DNA of 27,060 bases from JBBSJT01 sp041691015 (lineage in GTDB: Bacteria > Chlamydiota > Chlamydiia > Chlamydiales > Parachlamydiaceae): the NCBI GenBank assembly GCA_041691015.1, contig JBEPVN010000022.1, forward strand, positions 1 to 27,060, in the 5' to 3' direction. Under the pieces are notes generated by a model. The model did not search any database. It had not been told where the DNA came from and was given only the letters and a program-made list of their open reading frames with translations. This document shows, one piece after another, positions 7,551-14,322 of the stretch (positions are counted from its first letter, which is position 1; the number at the start of each line of letters is the position of its first letter). Made by a program: the position numbers and the translations under genes.

Positions 7551-7815
7551 AATAATATACTCCTTTTTTGACTTTAAGTTTTGAGGTCTTTAGTTATTTT
7601 AAAATTAAACTATTAACGTAACATAAAGAATTATTAGATTTCGTTAATGAAAATCCATTCCCCATCTTACTATATTACTCGTTTAAAGTCAATATTTACT
7701 GGAATTTTTTAGTATTTTAGACTTGAAACTTTGACAAAAGACGAAGTTCAATTAATGCTTTATTTTTTCTCCACAAAGGCTTAATCTCTTTCTTCAAGGA
7801 ATTTTGGGAGGATAG
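7551..7815. promoter_or_regulatory. Divergent intergenic region with a -35 box for the NSS transporter
   Basis: These 265 AT-rich bases separate the minus-strand operon from the plus-strand transporter operon. For the transporter, TTGACA at 7731-7736 is followed after 16 nt by TAATGC at 7753-7758, and Shine-Dalgarno GGGAGGA is at 7806-7812. An inverted pair ATTAACG (7612-7618) and CGTTAAT (7642-7648) lies closer to the other operon and might be an operator. No clear promoter for the minus-strand operon was found. Confidence 0.4.
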
Positions 7816-9171
7816 ATGAAAAGGGATACTTGGGGATCAAAAATCGGATTTATTTTTGCAGTTGCAGGCTCTGCTGTCGGTCTTGCAAATATTTGGCGTT
7901 TTCCATTTTTAGTCGGTCAAAATGGGGGAGCTGCATTTATCATTCTTTACCTCGTCTGTCTATTCATTATTGGATTTCCTGTTTTTATTGCAGAATTACT
8001 GATCGGAAGGACGACAGAAACTAGCCCAAGCGGCGCTTTTTTAAAGCTTGGCGGCAGTAAAAAATGGGGTTATGCCGGTAAGTTAACAATTATTACGGGT
8101 TTTATCGTAAGTTCCTTTTATAGCGCTGTTGCAGGTTGGATACTTGGGTATTTGATTGAAGCTTTAAAAGGAAACCTCTCAAGTTTTTCAACAACGTCAC
8201 ATGCAATTTCTCATTACGAAAGTCTGATGACGCATCCCTTATGGGGAGTTTCCTTTCATTTTTGTTTTATAACCCTTTGTATCTCAGTTTTATACCTTGG
8301 AGTCAGGAACGGAATCGAAAAAGGGAACAAAGTGATGATGCCTCTTTTGTTTATCGTTTTGATCACATTGGTAGTCAATGGGTTGATGATGCCAAATGCT
8401 TCTATCGGTTTAAAGTTTCTCTTTTCTCCGGATTTCAGTTTGATAACGCCAGCTGCTGTGCTCATTGCGCTTGGACAATCTTTTTTCACTTTAAGCATAG
8501 GCCAGGGCACCTTGGTGACCTACGGCAGTTATCTTGGCAAAAAAGATAACTTGGTCACAACGAGTCTTCCGATTATTTTGATGGATACTTTGGTTTCTAT
8601 TTTGTCAGCTGTTGCTGTTTTTACGATTGTTTTTTCTGTCGAGATGGAACCAAATTCAGGGCCAGGCCTAATTTTCCATACGTTGCCTTGGGCTTTTAGC
8701 CAAATTCCAGGGGGTTACTTTCTTGCGGTTTTATTCTTTCTTTTAGTGACACTCGCAGCTTTGACTTCAGAAATTTCAGCTTTGGAGCCGGCAATTGCGT
8801 ATTTTATCGATGAACATGGCTGGAAAAGATCAAAAGCTGTCTTGTTTACAGGATTTTCAGCTTTTTTACTTGGCGTACCAAGCGCTTTATCGTATAGTGT
8901 TTTAAAAGATTACACGTGGTTTGGATTTACGTTTTTAGACGGCATGGACTTTATTGCAAGCGCCATTCTAATCCCTCTTGGGGGATTTTTAGCAATTGTT
9001 TTAGTCGGATGGGTCTGGGGATTTAAATCCGCGATAAAAGCTTTACGCCAAGGAGCATCTCAAATGTTTGAGAGTTTCCCAAGCATTGAAAACTATTTTT
9101 GGTTTAGCTTTAAATATGGCACGCCTATTTTAATCTTGCTCGTTTTCTTAAACGCTTTGGGTTTATTTTAA
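7816..9171 (+). CDS. Na+-dependent transporter of the NSS/SNF family
   Basis: A symporter of the neurotransmitter:sodium symporter (LeuT-fold) family that most often imports amino acids with Na+. The N-terminus has the family signature: GFIFAVAGSAVGLANIWRFP, the unwound TM1 region with the Na+/substrate site. About eleven hydrophobic segments span the 451 residues, the length of bacterial 11-TM members such as Tyt1 and MhsT. Further family motifs are GQGTLVTYGSYLGKKDN and the TM8 stretch ALTSEISALEPAIAYF. A good Shine-Dalgarno (GGGAGGA) precedes the ATG. Substrate cannot be read from the sequence. ruvB begins 4 nt after the stop, so this gene heads a four-gene operon. Confidence 0.93.
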   Translation: MKRDTWGSKIGFIFAVAGSAVGLANIWRFPFLVGQNGGAAFIILYLVCLFIIGFPVFIAELLIGRTTETSPSGAFLKLGGSKKWGYAGKLTIITGFIVSSFYSAVAGWILGYLIEALKGNLSSFSTTSHAISHYESLMTHPLWGVSFHFCFITLCISVLYLGVRNGIEKGNKVMMPLLFIVLITLVVNGLMMPNASIGLKFLFSPDFSLITPAAVLIALGQSFFTLSIGQGTLVTYGSYLGKKDNLVTTSLPIILMDTLVSILSAVAVFTIVFSVEMEPNSGPGLIFHTLPWAFSQIPGGYFLAVLFFLLVTLAALTSEISALEPAIAYFIDEHGWKRSKAVLFTGFSAFLLGVPSALSYSVLKDYTWFGFTFLDGMDFIASAILIPLGGFLAIVLVGWVWGFKSAIKALRQGASQMFESFPSIENYFWFSFKYGTPILILLVFLNALGLF

Positions 9172-9175
9172 AATT

Positions 9176-10171
9176 ATGACAGATCAGCCAAAAAGTTTTA
9201 TCGAATCTTCTTTTGCAAAAGAAGATATTGTTTTTGAAGTTCCTTTAAGGCCGCAAACACTTAAGGATTTCGTTGGGCAAGACCCTGTCCGCGATCGCTT
9301 GGAAGTTCTTATGGGAGCTGCGAGTTTGAGGAAGGAGCCGCTTGGACATTGTCTTTTTAGCGGTCCTCCAGGCCTTGGAAAGACAACTCTTGCTAATATT
9401 TTAGCAAAATCCATGGGTACAAATTTGGTGGTTACTTCCGGACCCGTGATTGAAAAAGCCGGGGACTTGGCAGGCGTTTTAACAAATTTAAAAGATGGCG
9501 ACATTTTATTTATCGACGAAATTCATAGATTAAGCCGCGTTGTTGAAGAATACCTCTATCCTGCAATGGAAGATTATGTTTTAGATATCATGATAGATTC
9601 CGGATCCTCTGCAAGAAGCGTACAGGTCAAGCTTAACAAATTTACACTGATCGGAGCTACAACAAGAGTTGGTTTGCTAAGCGCGCCTTTAAGGTCAAGA
9701 TTTGGATTTACATCGCGCCTAGACTACTACCAGCCGGACATTTTGGTAAAAGTGGTTGAGCGCACCGCAAGAATTTTGAATTTATCGATTGATTATGAAG
9801 CATCCCTTGAAATTGCCCTAAGATCCCGTGGAACTCCAAGGATTGCGAACAATCTTGTGCGCTGGGTGCGTGACTATGCCCAAATTAAAACCGGCAATGT
9901 CATCAACAAAGAAGTCGTACGAAAAGCTCTCGAAATGCTCTCTATTGATGAAAAAGGGCTTGACGAGATAGATATTAAAATTTTAGAAGTCATGATCGAA
10001 CACTATAATGGCGGTCCTGTCGGCTTAAATACGATAGCTGTTGCTGTCGGGGAAGAGAGCCACACCATTGAAGAGGTCCATGAGCCTTATTTGATCATGC
10101 AAGGTTTGATCAAACGCACGCTTAGAGGGCGGGAAGTGACCGATTTAGCTTATAAACATATAAACAAATGA
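9176..10171 (+). CDS. ruvB: Holliday junction branch-migration ATPase RuvB
   Basis: AAA+ motor that, with RuvA, drives branch migration of Holliday junctions in recombinational repair. Visible motifs: Walker A GPPGLGKT at 63-70, Walker B and DEIH at 114-117, sensor 1 GATTRVG at 160-166, arginine finger in LRSRFG near 173, and a C-terminal winged helix with the GGPVGLNTIA and RTLRGREVT stretches. The 331 residues are full length. There is no Shine-Dalgarno in front of the ATG, which lies 4 nt behind the transporter stop, so translation is probably coupled. Its TGA overlaps the ATG of the next gene (ATGA). Confidence 0.97.
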   Translation: MTDQPKSFIESSFAKEDIVFEVPLRPQTLKDFVGQDPVRDRLEVLMGAASLRKEPLGHCLFSGPPGLGKTTLANILAKSMGTNLVVTSGPVIEKAGDLAGVLTNLKDGDILFIDEIHRLSRVVEEYLYPAMEDYVLDIMIDSGSSARSVQVKLNKFTLIGATTRVGLLSAPLRSRFGFTSRLDYYQPDILVKVVERTARILNLSIDYEASLEIALRSRGTPRIANNLVRWVRDYAQIKTGNVINKEVVRKALEMLSIDEKGLDEIDIKILEVMIEHYNGGPVGLNTIAVAVGEESHTIEEVHEPYLIMQGLIKRTLRGREVTDLAYKHINK

Positions 10172-11046
10172 TGGAGAAGAAGACGATGATTGCAAAAATG
10201 TTAATGTGCTTAATGGCTTTTATGCCTTTTACAGGTAATTTGGAAGCTTCAATCTGGGATATATTTTTTTCAACGGAAGTTCCGCCTGAACCAAAAACGA
10301 TAAAAGTATTGATCGTTCATGATAAACCGGGCGTAGTTTTGGAAGTGAAAGGCAAATATGCCCTCTATGACCCAAACAAAGCAAGACAGAATAAATATAA
10401 GCATATCAGTACAAGATTTTTGGGTAAAAGAAAGTTTATCCAAGCAGTGAGTGATGGCATCCGCTGGGGTGAAGAGTTCCCGGGTGTGTTCCAGCTTTTG
10501 ATAGTTCCAGAAGAAGAATCGACAAAAACTGTTGTGGACGGCGTTAGTTACAAAGGCTCCCTTTATGTTTACAATATTGCAGAAACCGGGACAATCAGCA
10601 TTGTGAACGAAGTGCTGCTAGATGACTACATCAATTCAGTACTTTCAAATCAAGTCAAAGAGAAGATTTCAGAAGAGGCGGCAGCAGCTCTTGCAATTAC
10701 AGCAAGAACAAACGCTCTTTATTATGCTGAAAATCCAAGAAGTCCTTTTTGGTCAGTTGATGGAGCTATAACAGGTTATCTTGGCGACTCTGAGATCAGG
10801 TCTACAAATCCGATTGTTCAAGCTGTTGAATCTACAAAACAGATGGTTATGAGACATTCTAAAAATAATGTCGGCAATTTATCATTTCCAGCAAGTTTTG
10901 CGCTACTTCCCGGACAATCCAAGGCAGAGGCAAAACTTAGCTTGATTACGATTGCAGAAGTTGAAAATCTAGCTCAAAAAGGAGATCATGCAGCTGAAAT
11001 CTTAAAAAAAGCATTTCCAGAAACATCCATCCAATTAGTAGACTAA
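10168..11046 (+). CDS. SpoIID/LytB-domain envelope protein (CT041-like)
   Basis: Residues 1-27 form a signal peptide or membrane anchor. The rest resembles the SpoIID/LytB domain: YKGSLYVYN and ISIVNEVLLDDYINSVLSN, then EEAAAALAITARTNALYYA, which matches the family pattern N-x-V-x-L-x-x-Y-l and eALkAQAvaARTya. SpoIID proteins are peptidoglycan lytic transglycosylases, and a chlamydial SpoIID has been reported to cut glycan strands at the division septum. By ungapped comparison the position of the catalytic Glu of B. subtilis SpoIID (in SEMP) holds Gln here (SNQV), so activity is doubtful. The gene overlaps ruvB by 4 nt and abuts queA. From memory the same ruvB neighbour in C. trachomatis is CT041. 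Confidence 0.75.
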   Translation: MMEKKTMIAKMLMCLMAFMPFTGNLEASIWDIFFSTEVPPEPKTIKVLIVHDKPGVVLEVKGKYALYDPNKARQNKYKHISTRFLGKRKFIQAVSDGIRWGEEFPGVFQLLIVPEEESTKTVVDGVSYKGSLYVYNIAETGTISIVNEVLLDDYINSVLSNQVKEKISEEAAAALAITARTNALYYAENPRSPFWSVDGAITGYLGDSEIRSTNPIVQAVESTKQMVMRHSKNNVGNLSFPASFALLPGQSKAEAKLSLITIAEVENLAQKGDHAAEILKKAFPETSIQLVD

Positions 11047-12087
11047 ATGAGTTCTGATCTGCATCTGCTTTCATCCTATCAGTTCGACCTACCGGAAGAA
11101 CTGATAGCGCAACACCCTTGTAATCCACGCGATGCCTCAAGGCTTATGGTCATCGACAGACAATCTGGAAATATGACAGAAATGCGATTTTCCGAGCTGT
11201 CTCACTTTTTAAACAAGGGGGACAGCCTTGTTTTTAACAACACAAAAGTTATCCCGGCAAGGCTCATCGGCACGCGAGAAACAGGCGGCATGGCAGAGAT
11301 TTTTTTGACCAATCGTTTAGGAATAGATACTTGGGAAGCTCTTGCAAGACCCGGTAAAAAAATTAAAAATCATGACTTCATCTTTTTTGGGGATGGCTTT
11401 AAAGTTGAAATTTTAGACACTCTTCAAAATGGCAGTAAGCTTATTAAGTTTCATTGTGAAGGTGATTTTGATGCTCTTTTAAAGCAATATGGTCAAATTC
11501 CGCTTCCACAATACATTAAGAGAGATCAAAATCATTTTGAAGACGAGGAGCGCTACCAAACAGTATTTGCAAAAGAGGCAGGCGCTGTCGCCGCCCCAAC
11601 TGCCGGTCTACATTTTACAGAAGAGTTATTATATAATTTAAACAAAAAAGACGTTCTCCAAACATTCGTGACACTGCATGTCGGTGTGGGAACTTTTCGA
11701 CCGGTCCAAGTAAATGACATCAGAAACCATGAGATGCACCATGAAAAAGTGATCATCACAGATAATGCTGCGTCTATTTTGAATGCACGTCCAAAAGATA
11801 AAAGACAGATCACAGTCGGGACGACATGCTGCAGATCGCTCGAATCTTCTGCCGGACAAGACGGCATCATCGTCCCCGGCAGTCACGAAACAAACATCTT
11901 TATTTATCCCGGCTATCAATTCAAGTATGTCAACCATCTGCTCACCAATTTTCATCTTCCGGGTTCAAGTTTGTTGATGCTGGTTTCAGCTTTTGCAGGT
12001 TATGAGCTCATACGGGAGGCTTATAAAAAAGCAGTCATGGAAAAGTATCGCTTCTTCTCCTATGGCGATGCCATGCTCATCATGTGA
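11047..12087 (+). CDS. queA: S-adenosylmethionine:tRNA ribosyltransferase-isomerase QueA
   Basis: Transfers and rearranges the ribosyl group of SAM onto 7-aminomethyl-7-deazaguanine in tRNA, giving epoxyqueuosine, the step after Tgt in queuosine synthesis. Family motifs are all present: FDLPEELIAQHP at the start, VFNNTKVIPARL, PGKKI, the active-site region AAPTAGLHFTEELL, LHVGVGTFRPV, and GSHETNIFIYPGY with FHLPGSSLLMLVSAFAG near the end. The 346 residues are full length. ATG directly follows the TAA of the SpoIID-like gene, so it is the last gene of the operon. As I recall, in Chlamydia the SpoIID-like gene is next to glgX, so queA and the LRR gene lie in the middle of a conserved pair here. 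Confidence 0.97.
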   Translation: MSSDLHLLSSYQFDLPEELIAQHPCNPRDASRLMVIDRQSGNMTEMRFSELSHFLNKGDSLVFNNTKVIPARLIGTRETGGMAEIFLTNRLGIDTWEALARPGKKIKNHDFIFFGDGFKVEILDTLQNGSKLIKFHCEGDFDALLKQYGQIPLPQYIKRDQNHFEDEERYQTVFAKEAGAVAAPTAGLHFTEELLYNLNKKDVLQTFVTLHVGVGTFRPVQVNDIRNHEMHHEKVIITDNAASILNARPKDKRQITVGTTCCRSLESSAGQDGIIVPGSHETNIFIYPGYQFKYVNHLLTNFHLPGSSLLMLVSAFAGYELIREAYKKAVMEKYRFFSYGDAMLIM

Positions 12088-12194
12088 CCATACCAAAACG
12101 GGCAAACTTTTTTTTTAACACAAAGCGAGCCAGTTCCCGGGGGACGGCAGGATCTGTCTTCCACCTAAATAACAAACTCTGTTCAATCCAAAAT

Positions 12195-12280
12195 GGTGCA
12201 AGCTTTTTTTAACTAACGAGGCTAAAGTATCACCACAACGTGGTGATACTTTAGCCTCTCTGTTGAAAAAAGCCGGCACC
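12195..12280. terminator. Nested hairpin downstream of queA
   Basis: The inner stem is perfect over 19 bp (12218-12236 with 12240-12258, loop AAC). Around it are imperfect outer arms 12195-12213 and 12262-12280, which contain a T run on the left and an A run on the right. A transcript from queA would fold here. The T run precedes the inner stem rather than following it, so it is not a textbook intrinsic terminator, and a repeat element is an alternative. Confidence 0.55.
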
Positions 12281-12427
12281 GTTTTTGTACCGTCAACATC
12301 TGACTTTAAATGATTACCATCACAATCATATTTATGTATTAAAAATTATAGTTTGATATAGATGGTGATTTATTTTTTTTATTAAAACTTAAAATAATAT
12401 ATAGTAATATTAATTGTTTACATTTAA

Positions 12428-12470
12428 TTAGTTTTGTGTTAAAATATATTATAATAATATTAAAACGGAG
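12428..12470 (+). promoter_or_regulatory. Putative promoter and ribosome binding site of the LRR-NEL gene
   Basis: A perfect -10 TATAAT is at 12450-12455, with a weak -35 candidate TTAGTT at 12428-12433 (16-nt spacer). Shine-Dalgarno CGGAG at 12466-12470 lies 8 nt before the ATG. The predicted leader is about 20 nt. The gene therefore seems to have its own promoter, apart from the queA operon. Confidence 0.45.
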
Positions 12471-12478
12471 TTAAATAT

Positions 12479-14218
12479 ATGAATTTATCATTCACATCCC
12501 CTATACATTATATTTCTAATGGAAGCCTATATGGGTTTTCCCCAGAACAAATGATTGAAGAGTGGTGTTCTATTGAGTCGAAATCAGAAGGTGCAGATTT
12601 AAATGCTATAACAATTGTAAAAAATAATTTATTAAATTATTTGAAAAAGAACGATAAAAGTCAATTAGACGTGACCTGTGGCCACCCAAGCAAATTAGGT
12701 AGATGTAAATTGAATACATTACCTGATATTTTTCATCTCGTAGAATTTAAAAATCTTAAAAAATTAATAATTTCTGATACTACTTTAACTAAATTGCCTG
12801 AATCTATTTGTCAACTCAAAGCATTAGAAATCTTAAATCTTTCGAATAATGAATTAGCAACATTGCCAGAATTAATTGGTCAACTCCAAGCATTACAAAG
12901 CTTAAGTCTTTCGAATAATAAATTAGCAACATTGCCAGAATCCTTTAGTCAACTCCAAGCATTACAAAGCTTAGGTCTTTCGAGAAATAAATTAACAGCA
13001 TTGCCTGAATTAATAGGTCAACTCCAAGAATTAACGAACTTAGATATTCCGAGAAATGAATTAACAACATTGCCAGAATCCTTTGGTCAACTCCAATTAC
13101 AAAGCTTAAGTCTTTTGCATAATAAATTAAGAGCATTGCCAGAATCCTTTGGTCAACTCCCATTAAGAACCTTAGATCTTTCGAATAATGAATTAACAGG
13201 ATTGTCAGAATCTTTTGGTCAGCTCCAACGATTAGAACGTTTATATCTTTCGAATAATGCTGATTTAACAAGTTTACCGACTGAAATTTTAAGTTTACCT
13301 TCAGGATGTAGTGTAAATCTTGAGAATTGTGCATCATTATCTAATCAAGTTTTATCTAATTTAAGAGAGGCTACAACGGCTATTGGCTATCAAGGACCAA
13401 CATTTCATTTCTCCATAAATGAAATCACAGTCGACGATGAAGAAAAATCTGTCGAAGACATGTTGGAAGAGCTTTACAAAATTGTTGGAAAGCCTTACCA
13501 AGAATTGGAAAATGTCCCCAATAACGATTCATTGAAATCTTGGTTATCAAGATTAAGTTATATGAGTGATTTTAAAGCGTCGCCGAAAGTAAAAAGAGGG
13601 CTTGTTACTAATATTTTAAACTATATTGCATTGGCTGAGAAAGACAAGGAGTTTTGCGATAGCTTTAATGTAATTATCGGCGGTGCTGCTGAAACATGTG
13701 GTGATCGCATGGCTCTATCCATTGTTCATCTAGGGCTTGCTAGTAAGCGTATAATGATTGATCCTAAAAATATGAAACGTTTGGCAAAATTTTTAACTAG
13801 GGGTGTTTTTGCGGTGAGTATGCTTTCCGATATTGCAGCAAAGAAAATTTCAGAGTTAAAATTTGTAGATGAGATCGAAGTTTATCTCGGTTTTTTAGTT
13901 GAACTTAAAAGTAGATTGAAATTATCGATTGATATCGAGGGGATGCTTTATTTTCAAACAAGCTCATTAACGACGAAAGATGTGGACAATGCTTTTTTAT
14001 TGGTTGATAAAGCATTAAAAGATGAAAATAAAGTGGCCAATTTTCTTATCAATGACGTTACTTGGCGTAATGCGCTTAAGCAAAACTATTCAGAAGATTA
14101 TGAAAATGCTCAAAACCCTGTTATGGAAATAGGTGAAGATAATCCAGAATTTTGGAATTTATATGCAGCTAAAATAAATGAGAGTCTTATAGCGTTAACA
14201 AAAAAAAGCATTGCCTAA
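12479..14218 (+). CDS. LRR protein with NEL-type E3 ubiquitin ligase domain
   Basis: A 579-residue protein built like IpaH, SspH and SlrP effectors. The N-terminus has a helical cap with EEWCSIESK, as in the family's pre-LRR segment. About eight leucine-rich repeats of 22-23 residues follow (about 78-282, consensus LxxLxLSNNxLxxLPExfxQLQ). Then come the linker VNLENCASLSNQVLSNL and GYQGPTFHFSI, which are hallmarks of the LRR-to-NEL junction. The C-terminal ~300 residues contain the active-site motif CGDR with Cys407 and Asp409 (NEL CxD), and VDEIEVYLGFLVELKSRL plus MLYFQTSSLTTKDVDNA, the conserved NEL helices. NEL ligases are injected by type III secretion and transfer ubiquitin to host proteins through the Cys. 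The LRR part probably selects the target. There is no Sec signal, as expected. A type III chaperone gene lies 2.3 kb downstream. Confidence 0.92.
   Translation: MNLSFTSPIHYISNGSLYGFSPEQMIEEWCSIESKSEGADLNAITIVKNNLLNYLKKNDKSQLDVTCGHPSKLGRCKLNTLPDIFHLVEFKNLKKLIISDTTLTKLPESICQLKALEILNLSNNELATLPELIGQLQALQSLSLSNNKLATLPESFSQLQALQSLGLSRNKLTALPELIGQLQELTNLDIPRNELTTLPESFGQLQLQSLSLLHNKLRALPESFGQLPLRTLDLSNNELTGLSESFGQLQRLERLYLSNNADLTSLPTEILSLPSGCSVNLENCASLSNQVLSNLREATTAIGYQGPTFHFSINEITVDDEEKSVEDMLEELYKIVGKPYQELENVPNNDSLKSWLSRLSYMSDFKASPKVKRGLVTNILNYIALAEKDKEFCDSFNVIIGGAAETCGDRMALSIVHLGLASKRIMIDPKNMKRLAKFLTRGVFAVSMLSDIAAKKISELKFVDEIEVYLGFLVELKSRLKLSIDIEGMLYFQTSSLTTKDVDNAFLLVDKALKDENKVANFLINDVTWRNALKQNYSEDYENAQNPVMEIGEDNPEFWNLYAAKINESLIALTKKSIA
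12786..13262 (+). repeat. Near-tandem 66-69 bp DNA repeats encoding the LRRs
   Basis: Units of 69 bases (two of them 66) recur with high DNA identity, each carrying CAACTCCAAGCATTA-like and CTTTCGAATAAT-like blocks. They encode one LRR each. The DNA-level similarity, including synonymous sites, suggests recent duplication or exchange between units rather than old divergence. The 66-base units lack one codon after GQL. Confidence 0.8.
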
Positions 14219-14257
14219 TGGTGTTAAGTCTTTTTTAACTCGATAACCTTTTTTAAG

Positions 14258-14314
14258 TTGCCTTAGAAGCTATAAAAGCGTGTGGCTACATGCTTTTTAC
14301 AGCTTCTAAGGCAA
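14258..14314. repeat. Inverted repeat between convergent LRR-NEL and glgX
   Basis: Perfect 14-bp arms TTGCCTTAGAAGCT (14258-14271) and AGCTTCTAAGGCAA (14301-14314) enclose a partly paired centre with GGCTACATGC. This is clearly a decayed relative of the 43-bp palindrome at 3205-3294: the arm ends and part of the centre are shared. Both copies lie between convergent genes, so each might act as a bidirectional terminator. Confidence 0.75.
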
Positions 14315-14322
14315 TAAATGCA

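Larger units (their letters stand above)
12088..12478. other. Intergenic region: hairpins, then AT-rich promoter zone
   Basis: The 391 bases between queA and the LRR gene have no convincing ORF. The first part (to about 12300) is of mixed composition and holds the nested hairpin reported separately. The last 180 bases are extremely AT-rich and contain the likely promoter of the LRR gene. No mobile-element signature was seen. Confidence 0.6.

Noticed and set aside
12786..13262. CRISPR-like periodic repeats
   Set aside because: The units are contiguous, encode leucine-rich repeats in frame and have no spacers; no cas genes are nearby.
12945..13337. Minus-strand ORF of 130 codons with internal repeats
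   Set aside because: It is the complement of the LRR repeats; its periodicity and open frame follow from the coding strand, and it has no start signals.
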